Below are positions 45,650 through 54,060 of a stretch of 64,000 nt of DNA, piece after piece. How positions within the stretch are numbered: position 1 is the first letter of the stretch; every line of letters starts with the position of its first letter. The notes under the pieces were generated by a model that was not told where the DNA came from, did no database searches, and saw only the letters and a program-made list of their open reading frames with translations. Source of the DNA: CAYQUC01 sp964514215 (GTDB lineage Bacteria; Pseudomonadota; Gammaproteobacteria; UBA6429; Thiohalophilaceae); the NCBI GenBank assembly GCA_964514215.1, contig CAZEPW010000004.1:46249-110248 (forward strand). Reading direction: 5' to 3'. A program made the translations under genes and the position numbers.

Positions 45650-46798
45650 ATGAGTATTTTTAAATTACCGGATTTGGGTGAAGGTTTACCTGAGGCCGAA
45701 ATTGCAGAATGGTTAATTAAAGAGGGTGATACTGTAACATTGGATCAGGCAATTGTTACGGTTGAAACTGCAAAAGCGCTTATTGAAATTCCGAGTCCTC
45801 AAGCGGGTATAGTGTGTAAATTCTTTGGTGAAGAAGGTGATATTATCCACACCGGTGATCCATTGCTTGAATATGCTGAGTCTGGTTCTAAAGCTCAAGT
45901 TAATTCTAATCTAAAAACGGATACTAAATCAGATCAAGGTTCGGTTGTCGGTGAAATGCCCGTTAGCAATACAGTGTTAACTGAAAAAGCGCAAGCGGTG
46001 AATGGCAATGGTAATAGTGGTATTGGTTTAAAAGCAACTCCTGCCGTTCGCGCTTTAGCACGTAGGCGTGATGTGGAATTATCTGTTATCACACCAACTG
46101 GACCAAATCGTACTATCACCTCAAAAGATGTTGAACGCGTTTCAAAAATATTAAATGAAGTCGGAAAATTACAACCGTTAAAAGGCGTGCGACGGGCGAT
46201 GGCCGTCACCATGGCAAATGCTCATGCTCAAGTTGTAGCTGTAACATTAAATGAAGATGCAGATATATCTGCCTGGACTAAAACTCAAGATACGACCATT
46301 CGATTAATTAGAGCCATCACGGTGGCTTGCAAATCGGAACGAGCATTAAATGCTTGGTATGATGATCATTCGATAGGCCGTAGAATTATAAAACATGTTC
46401 ATATCGGTATCGCGGTTGACACCAGCGAGGGCCTATTTGTACCGGTTATTCGAGATGTGGCTCAATATTCACAGGCTCAATTAAGAGAAAAAATTGACGA
46501 GCTAAAAATAGGCTTAAAAGAACGAAAAATATTACCGGAAGACCTTAGGGGGCAAACGATTACATTGTCTAATTTTGGTGGCATTGGTGGACGTTACGCT
46601 AATCCAATCGTTGTGCCTCCGACTGTTGCTATTTTAGGAGCCGGAACGGCAAGAGATGAAGTGTGTGCGGTTAATGGTGAAATATCAATTCATAAGCGTA
46701 TGCCTTTGTCGTTAACGTTTGATCATCGAGCCGTAACCGGTGGAGAAGCATGTCGTTTTATTATGGCGGTTATTCAAGACTTACAGTTAACGGAATAA
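45650..46798 (+). CDS. Lipoyl acyltransferase E2 of a branched-chain-type dehydrogenase
   Basis: A 382-residue E2 with one lipoyl domain (TVETAKALIEIPSP, Lys42), a Gly/Asn-rich linker, a peripheral-subunit-binding domain (ATPAVRALARRRDVELSVI) and a catalytic domain (GVRRAMAVTMANAHAQV). The catalytic motif is TFDHRAVTGGEACRF: His359 is present, but the usual aspartate of HXXXDG is Thr363. It is the last gene of the E1alpha-E1beta-E2 operon; no E3 gene follows, so lpd at 5.2 kb may supply it. The prpD gene converges four bases beyond its stop. Confidence 0.87.
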   Translation: MSIFKLPDLGEGLPEAEIAEWLIKEGDTVTLDQAIVTVETAKALIEIPSPQAGIVCKFFGEEGDIIHTGDPLLEYAESGSKAQVNSNLKTDTKSDQGSVVGEMPVSNTVLTEKAQAVNGNGNSGIGLKATPAVRALARRRDVELSVITPTGPNRTITSKDVERVSKILNEVGKLQPLKGVRRAMAVTMANAHAQVVAVTLNEDADISAWTKTQDTTIRLIRAITVACKSERALNAWYDDHSIGRRIIKHVHIGIAVDTSEGLFVPVIRDVAQYSQAQLREKIDELKIGLKERKILPEDLRGQTITLSNFGGIGGRYANPIVVPPTVAILGAGTARDEVCAVNGEISIHKRMPLSLTFDHRAVTGGEACRFIMAVIQDLQLTE

Positions 46799-46801
46799 AT
46801 T

Positions 46802-48247
46802 TTAATTTTGCATTAACGCCATCCAATCTGTAATTTTCATGGATAAAAAACTTTCAAAATTTGAATTCGAATTTAATATAAACTGGGCTTTTTCTGTAGT
46901 GTAATGCTTTAAAACGGCCTGTTGATACTTTTCTTGTAGTAATGGCATGCCCTGTTCACGGCGTTTTTTGTGTCCTAGCGGATAGCTGACTTCCTCTGAA
47001 AATTCTTGTTGATCATCAAATATTATGTGAATTCTATTGGCAATGGCTCTTTTATCACTATCATAATAATCTGCTGTGTGCTGTGGATCTTCGAATACTG
47101 TCATTTTATTTGTGATTGTTCTAATGTTAGCTCTGTTAGTTTTCTCAAAGGCATAGTTATCATGATAATGTTCGGTTAGCAATTTACCGTTGAGCAGCGC
47201 GATTGATACGGCATATTGAATGCAGTGGTCTCGGTCGGCTGCATTTCGTAACTCATCCGGTTTATTGATAATTTTCATTGCTGCTTGTTGGGTGTAAATG
47301 TTAATTTTTTTGATCCGTGAGATATCGGTATTGTATTGCTCCAAAAATATTTTATACAATTTTATCGCGCATTCAACTGCTGTTTGAGCATGAAATTCCA
47401 CAGGGTAAGATATTTTATAGAGTATATTGTCGATAACATAGTGCTGGTATTGCTGCTTGATGAGCAAGGGGTTATTTTGGAGTATTACTGCATTAAAGCC
47501 CCAGTTTTTTTCGCTTAATATCGAACTGTAGCCGGGTTCATCCTTAATTGCTCTCAGAGCATGATGAACTGCGCGGCTGCTGGCATCGGCTGCAGCCCAC
47601 GATTTTCTTTGTTCTGTATTTTCGCCGTGGCGATAGATTCGCAGGCTTGCGCCATCTGCAAATGAATTTGATAATGCATTGATCATTTGTTGTTCATTGC
47701 CACCTAATAGCATAACCGCTAATGCGGTTGATGCGATTTTGACTAAAATGACATGATCAAATCCCAGTGCATTAAAACTATTTTCTAGCGCTAATATACC
47801 TTGAATTTCATAGGCTTTAATTATTGCGATTAATATTTGTTGCATGGTATAAGTGGTATCGGAATGGCGCGAGTAATAATCTGCGCAAGCCAATATAGCG
47901 CCAATATTATCAGATGGGTGCCCCCATTCTTTGGCTAGCCAGGTATCATTATAATCCAGCCATCGAATCATGCAGCTTATATTATAGCTACTTTGAACTG
48001 GATCAAGTTCATATGTTGTTCCCGGAACCCTAGCACCCTGATGAAGTTCGGCATTTGGAACAATTGGGCCAAGGTGTTTAGTGCAATTATTATTTTTCAA
48101 ACTGAGTAAGGCACAACTCATCGCATCGAGTAGTGCTGTGTGGGCATGTTTGAGTGTTGTATTGGAAAATTCTGATGCCGAATAACAATATTGAACAATT
48201 TTTTTTAATTCAACATCAAAATTTTTTGAATTAATGTGTTTGGGCAT
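46802..48247 (-). CDS. prpD: 2-methylcitrate dehydratase (MmgE/PrpD family)
   Basis: A 481-residue dehydratase that removes water from 2-methylcitrate in the methylcitrate cycle for propionyl-CoA. Family landmarks: HTALLDAMSCALLSL, MIRWLDYNDTWLAKEWGHPS with a conserved substrate-site Asp and His, SNSFADGASLRIYRHGENTE and YKISYPVEFHAQTAVECA. The C-terminal SYPLGHKKRREQGMPLLQEK is also typical. It lies one base after prpB and ends the six-gene minus-strand operon that starts with hppD. PrpC, the cycle's first enzyme, is encoded 14 kb away at 62.6 kb. Confidence 0.92.
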   Translation of the reverse strand: MPKHINSKNFDVELKKIVQYCYSASEFSNTTLKHAHTALLDAMSCALLSLKNNNCTKHLGPIVPNAELHQGARVPGTTYELDPVQSSYNISCMIRWLDYNDTWLAKEWGHPSDNIGAILACADYYSRHSDTTYTMQQILIAIIKAYEIQGILALENSFNALGFDHVILVKIASTALAVMLLGGNEQQMINALSNSFADGASLRIYRHGENTEQRKSWAAADASSRAVHHALRAIKDEPGYSSILSEKNWGFNAVILQNNPLLIKQQYQHYVIDNILYKISYPVEFHAQTAVECAIKLYKIFLEQYNTDISRIKKINIYTQQAAMKIINKPDELRNAADRDHCIQYAVSIALLNGKLLTEHYHDNYAFEKTNRANIRTITNKMTVFEDPQHTADYYDSDKRAIANRIHIIFDDQQEFSEEVSYPLGHKKRREQGMPLLQEKYQQAVLKHYTTEKAQFILNSNSNFESFLSMKITDWMALMQN

Positions 48248-48248
48248 T

Positions 48249-49091
48249 TTAGCTTTTGGGGTTATAGTTTAGAATTTGATATAGTGCGTCACGCGTTTGC
48301 ATTTTATCAATTAAGCTTGCTTGAGTACCTTGTTTTTTTAATGTTGTATAGCTGGTGAGTGCCGATTGATTCATGGCACGAAAAGCTGTTAGTGGATAGA
48401 GTATCATGGCAATTTTTGCCGAAGCTAATTCTGAAACGGTAAATAATGGCGTTTGCCCAAATTCAGTGATATTGGCTAACACTGGAATATCGACTGTCTG
48501 ACAGATTGTTGCATATTGCTCTAAGCTTGATAATGACTCAACAAATATCATGTCAGCACCAATGGCTTGATATTCTAATGCTCTGTTTAATGTTGCATCA
48601 AAACCGTCAACTGAATACGCATCAGTACGTGCCATTATCTCAATATTATATTTTTGTTTTAATGTTATAAACTTAGTCAGTCGATTTTTCATATTATTAA
48701 CAGAAATTAACTGTTTTCCTGAAAGGTGGCCACAACGCTTGTTTTGGATTTGATCTTCTATTTGGATTGCGGCGACATTAATTTTATTTAATTGCGTTAA
48801 AATAAACTCCGCTGAGACTTCATCTTCAAAGCCGGTATCTAAATCAACTAGTAATGGTAGTTGACAGGTTTTCGTTATTCGAGATGCTTCAGTTAAAATA
48901 TCATCAAATTTTGTTTGTCCGATATCGGGTATTCCAAAGCAGGCGTTTGCTACAGCAGCACCGGATAAATACAAGGCTTTAAAACCACTATCTTTGGCTA
49001 GTAGAGCGCAATAAGCATTTATTACACCGGCAATTTGTAGTGGTTGCTCTTGAGCTAATGCTTTTTTTAATGATGGATAGTTAGTTTGCAT
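48249..49091 (-). CDS. prpB: 2-methylisocitrate lyase
   Basis: A 280-residue isocitrate-lyase-superfamily enzyme that splits 2-methylisocitrate into pyruvate and succinate. The signature NKRCGHLSGK (118-125 region, catalytic Cys120) is the PrpB form of KKCGH. The metal-binding segment is LLVDLDTGFED, and the N-terminal YLSGAAVANACFGIPDIGQ is typical. Its start overlaps the maiA stop by one base, so it is tightly coupled within a tyrosine-catabolism operon, an unusual arrangement. Confidence 0.93.
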   Translation of the reverse strand: MQTNYPSLKKALAQEQPLQIAGVINAYCALLAKDSGFKALYLSGAAVANACFGIPDIGQTKFDDILTEASRITKTCQLPLLVDLDTGFEDEVSAEFILTQLNKINVAAIQIEDQIQNKRCGHLSGKQLISVNNMKNRLTKFITLKQKYNIEIMARTDAYSVDGFDATLNRALEYQAIGADMIFVESLSSLEQYATICQTVDIPVLANITEFGQTPLFTVSELASAKIAMILYPLTAFRAMNQSALTSYTTLKKQGTQASLIDKMQTRDALYQILNYNPKS

Positions 49092-49753
49092 TAGTGTTTT
49101 GAATCAATTTGATTTTCAGGCAACGCGTTTTCAAAAGCGAGTAGTGCATTGCAGTTAGATTCAATGGCATTAAGCAATGGAAATTGAGATGTGTCACAAT
49201 TGAATCGTTTTGCATTATAAAGTTGTGGTATCAGACAAATATCAGCGACACTTGGTGAATCACCGTAACAAAATAAAAAAGATTTTTCGCGTTTGTGTAA
49301 CAATGTTTCTATTGCCTGACATCCTTGTGTTATCCAATGACAATACCAAGTGTCAATAGCGGACTTATCACAGGATAATTCATTTCGTAAATAGTCCAGC
49401 ACTCGTAAATTATCCAATGGGTGGATATCGCAACAGATTAATTGTGCCATGCTTCGTGCTAAGGCTCGTTTATTGATGCTTGTTGGCAATAATGGTGGAC
49501 CAGGATATTTCTCATCGAGGTACTCAATGATTGCTAGTGATTGGGTTAGTAAAGAGTTAGCATCATGCAGTGTCGGTACAAAACCTTGAGGATTAATATT
49601 TAAATATTTCTCGCTCCAGTTTTCTCCGCTTTGCTTTGTTAAATCAACAGCAATAGTATTATAATTAATGTTTTTTAAATTTAATGCAATGCGTACTCGA
49701 TATGCAGCAGAACTTCTGAAATAGTCGTAGAGTTGTATTTTGGCGTTAGTCAT
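49091..49753 (-). CDS. maiA: Maleylacetoacetate isomerase (zeta-class GST)
   Basis: A 220-residue glutathione-S-transferase-fold enzyme that isomerises maleylacetoacetate to fumarylacetoacetate in tyrosine breakdown. The zeta-class signature is YFRSSAAYRVRIALNLKNI near residue 10. NPQGFVPTLHD and LTQSLAIIEYLDEKYP complete the thioredoxin-like N-terminal domain, and SVADICLIPQLYNAKRF marks the helical C-terminal domain. It overlaps the fumarylacetoacetase gene by four bases. Confidence 0.94.
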   Translation of the reverse strand: MTNAKIQLYDYFRSSAAYRVRIALNLKNINYNTIAVDLTKQSGENWSEKYLNINPQGFVPTLHDANSLLTQSLAIIEYLDEKYPGPPLLPTSINKRALARSMAQLICCDIHPLDNLRVLDYLRNELSCDKSAIDTWYCHWITQGCQAIETLLHKREKSFLFCYGDSPSVADICLIPQLYNAKRFNCDTSQFPLLNAIESNCNALLAFENALPENQIDSKH

Positions 49754-50754
49754 GCAATTTGTTTAACATTTTGAATTATCGGTCCAAAAATACTATTACC
49801 GTCTATATCATTCATTTCGATATGGACTTTGTCTCCGTGAGTTAAATAGGGCGTAATCGCACGCCCTGTTTTAATTATTTCTATTACTCGCTTTTCAACA
49901 AGGCACGAAACACCTTTGCTTTCATCATTATTTGATACTGTGCCTGAGCCTATCACGGTTCCGGCTGCAAGTCTGCGACTTTTACTGGCATGAGAGATTA
50001 ACTCATTAAAGCTAAACTGCATATCGGTGCCGGCATTGGCTTTTCCGAATAAAGTATCATTTAAAAAAGTATGCAGTGGTAGATGACATTTTCCTTTAGC
50101 CCAACTATCCGATAATTCGTCGGGCGTTATTGCTATTGGCGAAAAACTACCACTGGGTTTACCATGAATAAACCCAAAACCTTTGGCTAATTCTGCTGGA
50201 ATCAAATTACGCAATGATACGTCATTAACCAACATAATTAACTTAATGTGTTGTTCTGCATGTTCAATGGGAGTTGTCATTGCTACGTCATCGGTGATCA
50301 CTGCAACTTCTGCTTCAAAATCCAATCCCCAGTCATTGTCTTGTAACGGAATATCATCGAAAGGTGCTAGAAATGAATCCGAAGCGCCTTGATACATCAG
50401 TGGATCGGTTAAAAACGATTCAGGCATTTCAGCACCACGAGCTTGTCTAACTCGTCTAACATGAGACAGGTATGCACTTCCATCGAGCCATTGAGGACTT
50501 CGGGGAAGTGGTGAGCTTAGTAAATTGAAATCTACTGCAATGGCCTTTTTTATCAAACTTTTGTTTCCTGAACAAAGATCTTGATATATTTCCTGTAGTT
50601 TTGGCTGTGTTGTTTTCCAGTCATCTAAGGCATGTATTAGCGATTGGGCAATGTCAGGAACTTTCACTGCTAATTGCAGTTTTTTATCAACCACTATTAA
50701 CAAGCCATCGCGGTTCAACTTTTCATTAGATTGTTTTAGGCTTGCTAATTTCAT
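49750..50754 (-). CDS. fahA: Fumarylacetoacetase
   Basis: A 334-residue FAH-fold hydrolase that splits fumarylacetoacetate into fumarate and acetoacetate, the last step of tyrosine degradation. Motifs: YLSHVRRVRQARGAEMPES, metal-binding WGLDFEAEVAVITDD and LVNDVSLRN, then FIHGKPSGSFSPIAI and AGTVIGSGTVSNND. The length fits the shorter bacterial class rather than the 420-residue animal enzyme. Its position between hmgA and maiA fixes its role. Confidence 0.93.
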   Translation of the reverse strand: MKLASLKQSNEKLNRDGLLIVVDKKLQLAVKVPDIAQSLIHALDDWKTTQPKLQEIYQDLCSGNKSLIKKAIAVDFNLLSSPLPRSPQWLDGSAYLSHVRRVRQARGAEMPESFLTDPLMYQGASDSFLAPFDDIPLQDNDWGLDFEAEVAVITDDVAMTTPIEHAEQHIKLIMLVNDVSLRNLIPAELAKGFGFIHGKPSGSFSPIAITPDELSDSWAKGKCHLPLHTFLNDTLFGKANAGTDMQFSFNELISHASKSRRLAAGTVIGSGTVSNNDESKGVSCLVEKRVIEIIKTGRAITPYLTHGDKVHIEMNDIDGNSIFGPIIQNVKQIA

Positions 50755-50769
50755 TTTAGGTTGTCCTAT

Positions 50770-51888
50770 TTATTTCCAGGAATTGATGTAGTTAAAATCT
50801 TCAATTACAGTTGCATTAGTATTAATATCTAATGGATGACGACTATCGATCATGATTGCTACTTCATTTGTATCTTTACGCTCATGGGACTTTCCTTGTG
50901 CGTAGGCTTTCGGGTGTGGGCCGTGAGGTATACCCGATGGATGTAATGTAATCATACCGGGTTTGATGTCATCTCTTGAAAAGAACTTTCCTTGATGATA
51001 AAAAATAACTTCATCATAGTCATCATTGCTATGATAGAAAGGGACTTTTAACGCATCAGGATCGGATTCAATTGGTCTTGGAACAAATGTTGATATTATA
51101 AAGTGTTCAGCTTCAAAGGTGGTATGTGCTGACGGAGGAAGATGATAACGATGACTCATCAGCGGGCGTATATCTCGCCAATTAAGTCTAACGGGCATTA
51201 ATGTACCATGCCAACCAATTGCATCCAACGGATTATAACGATAGCGCATGACTGATATTTGGTTTAGGCGTTTAATCAAAACACTAGTATGGTTATTGTT
51301 TTGTTGTGCGATAAAGGCATCATCAATTTTAGGAATATCAAAAACAGCTTGATCAAATAGTGCATGTTGTCCAACAATACCTTTGTCGGGTAATTGATAA
51401 CTTTGTTGTGTTGCTTCGATAAGTATCATGGTGATACTCTGTTCAACCTCGATACGCCACATTGTGCCTTTGGGTATCATGACATAGTCACCCTGTGTCA
51501 TATAAAGGTGTCCGTAATCGCAATAGAATTCTGCCTGACCGGAGTGCAAAAACAGCAATTCATCGCCATCGGCATTACGCACGAGATGATCCATCGATAA
51601 GCTGCAATTCCATATTCTGAAATTTAGATGGTTATTACTTAATAGTGGAAATGCTTCCCAAGGTGAATTACTCGAGTCGTTGATTAAATTGCTATTAAAC
51701 GCATGATGCTTTAGTGAACCACTTATTTCTGTCCAGTTTGTTGGTGGTTGACGGTGATACATGTGACAACTCGGGCCGTTAAACCCGTGTTTTCCGAGTT
51801 CTCTCTCAAAGCTGTTATCAGGCAAATTGGTATGTGCCTGACGTGAGCTTATTCCTTGAGATTGAGGTAAGGTTATCCATTTTCTCAT
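50770..51888 (-). CDS. hmgA: Homogentisate 1,2-dioxygenase
   Basis: A 372-residue iron enzyme that opens the ring of homogentisate to maleylacetoacetate. The jelly-roll core has the likely iron ligands His286 and Glu293 in FYHSNDDYDEVIFYHQGKF, and His322 in HPSGIPHGPHPKA. It is shorter than the approximately 440-residue animal and Pseudomonas form, matching a compact bacterial class. GGAG lies eight bases before the ATG. It follows hppD by 13 bases. Confidence 0.93.
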   Translation of the reverse strand: MRKWITLPQSQGISSRQAHTNLPDNSFERELGKHGFNGPSCHMYHRQPPTNWTEISGSLKHHAFNSNLINDSSNSPWEAFPLLSNNHLNFRIWNCSLSMDHLVRNADGDELLFLHSGQAEFYCDYGHLYMTQGDYVMIPKGTMWRIEVEQSITMILIEATQQSYQLPDKGIVGQHALFDQAVFDIPKIDDAFIAQQNNNHTSVLIKRLNQISVMRYRYNPLDAIGWHGTLMPVRLNWRDIRPLMSHRYHLPPSAHTTFEAEHFIISTFVPRPIESDPDALKVPFYHSNDDYDEVIFYHQGKFFSRDDIKPGMITLHPSGIPHGPHPKAYAQGKSHERKDTNEVAIMIDSRHPLDINTNATVIEDFNYINSWK

Positions 51889-51901
51889 TGACTATTCTCC
51901 A

Positions 51902-52954
51902 CTAGAGAACACCACGTTTAATTTGGTCTAGCTCAATGGATTCAAATAACGCTTGAAAATTACCTTCACCAAAACCGTCGTTACCTTTGCGCTGGATGAT
52001 TTCAAAAAATATTGGGCCAATAACATTTTCGGTGAATATTTGCAGTAATAGGTTTTCGGTGTCATCCACCGAACCATCGATTAATATTTTATCCTGTTGC
52101 ATTCGTTTAATATCTTCATGATGCCCGGGTAGTCTGCGATGAATTAATTCATAGTAACTGTTGGGTACATCCAAAAATTTGATGCCATTGGATTTTAATT
52201 TTTCTACAGTGTCATAAATGTTTTCGGTGACTAAAGCAATGTGTTGAATACCTTCACCATGATAAGCATGAAGGTATTCTTCGATTTGAGATTTATCATC
52301 GGTAGATTCATTAATGGGAATACGAATTTTTCCACAGGGACTAACCATTGCTCGTGATTTTAATCCGGTTTTAATACCTTTAATATCAAAATATCGAATT
52401 TCTTTAAAATTAAACAGTCGTTGATAAAATCCAGCCCATTCATCCATTCTACCCCGATGCACGTTATGGGTGATGTGATCAATTGATTTAATTCCCGCAT
52501 CATTAGTAACCGAGTTTTGTTCTACTGGGATGAAATCAATATCGTATATATTTTTTTCACCATAGCGATCGATTAAATAGAGTAAGCTGTTTCCAACACC
52601 GTGAATGGCCGGTAGATTAAGTTCCATCGGGCCTGAAGTGCCGTTATAAGGCTTTGCCCCAAGTTGCACTGCACGTTCAAATGCCAAGTTTGCATCTTGC
52701 ACTCGAATAGCAAAAGCACAGACTGACGGCCCATGAATTCGAGAAAATGATTGTGCGAAACTATTTGGTTCATGATTTATAATGAAATTGGTGTCACCTT
52801 GCTGGAATAATTCAACATTTTTTGAACGGTGGCGCGCAACTAATTTAAACCCGAGTGTATGAAATAAAGTGGACAAATGTTGGGTGTTTTCAGCTGTATA
52901 TTCAATAAACTCAAAACCATTAGTAAGTATTGAATTATTGTTTATATCATTCAT
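51902..52954 (-). CDS. hppD: 4-hydroxyphenylpyruvate dioxygenase
   Basis: A 350-residue Fe(II) dioxygenase that converts 4-hydroxyphenylpyruvate into homogentisate. It consists of two vicinal-oxygen-chelate halves; iron ligands are His160 (IDHITHNVHRGRM), His238 (GEGIQHIALVT) and Glu318 (GPIFFEIIQRKG). The C-terminal GFGEGNFQALFESIELDQ is the expected closing helix. It is the first gene of the six-gene minus-strand operon. No tyrosine aminotransferase gene is present in the window, so the transamination step is encoded elsewhere. Confidence 0.96.
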   Translation of the reverse strand: MNDINNNSILTNGFEFIEYTAENTQHLSTLFHTLGFKLVARHRSKNVELFQQGDTNFIINHEPNSFAQSFSRIHGPSVCAFAIRVQDANLAFERAVQLGAKPYNGTSGPMELNLPAIHGVGNSLLYLIDRYGEKNIYDIDFIPVEQNSVTNDAGIKSIDHITHNVHRGRMDEWAGFYQRLFNFKEIRYFDIKGIKTGLKSRAMVSPCGKIRIPINESTDDKSQIEEYLHAYHGEGIQHIALVTENIYDTVEKLKSNGIKFLDVPNSYYELIHRRLPGHHEDIKRMQQDKILIDGSVDDTENLLLQIFTENVIGPIFFEIIQRKGNDGFGEGNFQALFESIELDQIKRGVL

Positions 52955-53162
52955 TTATCACCATGTTATATATCAATATTTATAATGAAATAATGTTTAA
53001 TTGCTTTAAAACTTAAAGTTAGTTTAAGTATAGAAAAGAGTCGTTGAACCCGCCATCTTGTATTTTTATTAGAAAATTCATTATTAAAATTAACGTAATA
53101 TTCAGGGAAATGACTGCTAAACTTATTAAGTAAGAGTGATAAATTATTAACTAGGTTTTTTT
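52955..53162. promoter_or_regulatory. Divergent promoter region with inverted repeat
   Basis: These 208 bases lie between the tyrosine/propionate operon (minus) and the leucine operon (plus) and must contain both promoters. ACTTAAA (53011-53017) and TTTAAGT (53023-53029) form a perfect 7-bp inverted repeat with a five-base spacer, a candidate operator for joint control. No regulator gene is adjacent. Confidence 0.5.
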
Positions 53163-54059
53163 ATGAGTTTATCTAAACTAGAAATGAAAGATTTTGCTGA
53201 TAAGCAACACTTAATAGGTATAACGTCACATACCTTAGAAGCTATAATTGAACAAAAACCTGGTTATAGTGTTGAGAAGGGACAACGCTTTATTAGTTTC
53301 TATTCACGAATAAAGTTAGAGTTATTACAACATTCTGTTATTTGTAATAATAAATATACCTCTTGGTTTAGTAGCGGCGATATGACTTCGTTACATTTAA
53401 AAGAATTTATAATACAATTTTCAGTTTTTTCTAATTTGTTTTTAATTGCTCAGTTATTAAAAACCATTAATGCTGATTCTCTTGACAGTATGCGAGCTTC
53501 AAAACAGATTTTGGTTAATGAGTTAGGTGTGGTATATCGTAATAATCATAAAAATAGTGATTCACTAGTATCCTCCGAGGGTACTGTTGAAGGTGGCACA
53601 TATCATTTTCGGGCGGCACATTTTGAGTGGTTGTTACAATTGGCAAAAAGTATTGGTCTTGAGTTTAAGGATATTGGTAAGCGACGACATGGAACTAAAA
53701 GTACGTTATTTTTTTGTGATGAGTTAAATCGATTATATGCTAATGAGGATTATGTTATCTCACAGGCTTCGAGTTTTGCCGTTGAAAATTGGGCCGCAGC
53801 GGGTTTTTGGAAAGAATTAATAGCAGGTTTTACTCAGTATGAAAAAAAATCGAATAAGGATGTACCGTTATTTTTCTTTACAAGCCATGATAAAATTGAA
53901 GCTCAACATGCAAAACATACCTTGGATGAATTAGAAGATATATATTTTGATCGGGATATTAATGAAGATGACTTTATAGCATCAGGAAATGAGATGTTAG
54001 ATGCCGTTAATGTATTCTGGAATGGTTTAAATGAATTAAGACTTTCTAGTATGCAATAG
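53163..54059 (+). CDS. Predicted haem-oxygenase-like diiron protein (HDO type)
   Basis: A 298-residue, mostly helical soluble protein. It carries a plausible six-residue diiron ligand set in the order known for haem-oxygenase-like diiron oxidases such as UndA, SznF and CADD: Glu120 and His129 (VNELGVVYRNNH), Glu208 (SFAVENWAAAGFW), and the helix motif His242-x3-Glu246-x2-His249 (SHDKIEAQHAKH). In the founding members the fifth ligand is Asp. HFEWLLQLAKSIG also fits the fold. The gene for isovaleryl-CoA dehydrogenase begins one base after its stop, so the two are tightly coupled. The substrate is unknown; the context points to an oxidation in leucine or branched-chain acyl metabolism (inference). 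Confidence 0.75.
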   Translation: MSLSKLEMKDFADKQHLIGITSHTLEAIIEQKPGYSVEKGQRFISFYSRIKLELLQHSVICNNKYTSWFSSGDMTSLHLKEFIIQFSVFSNLFLIAQLLKTINADSLDSMRASKQILVNELGVVYRNNHKNSDSLVSSEGTVEGGTYHFRAAHFEWLLQLAKSIGLEFKDIGKRRHGTKSTLFFCDELNRLYANEDYVISQASSFAVENWAAAGFWKELIAGFTQYEKKSNKDVPLFFFTSHDKIEAQHAKHTLDELEDIYFDRDINEDDFIASGNEMLDAVNVFWNGLNELRLSSMQ

Positions 54060-54060
54060 G

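Noticed and set aside
43573..46798. Reading the E1alpha-E1beta-E2 operon as acetoin or pyruvate dehydrogenase
   Set aside because: Not excluded by sequence, but the adjacent leucine and propionate genes make the branched-chain role more likely.
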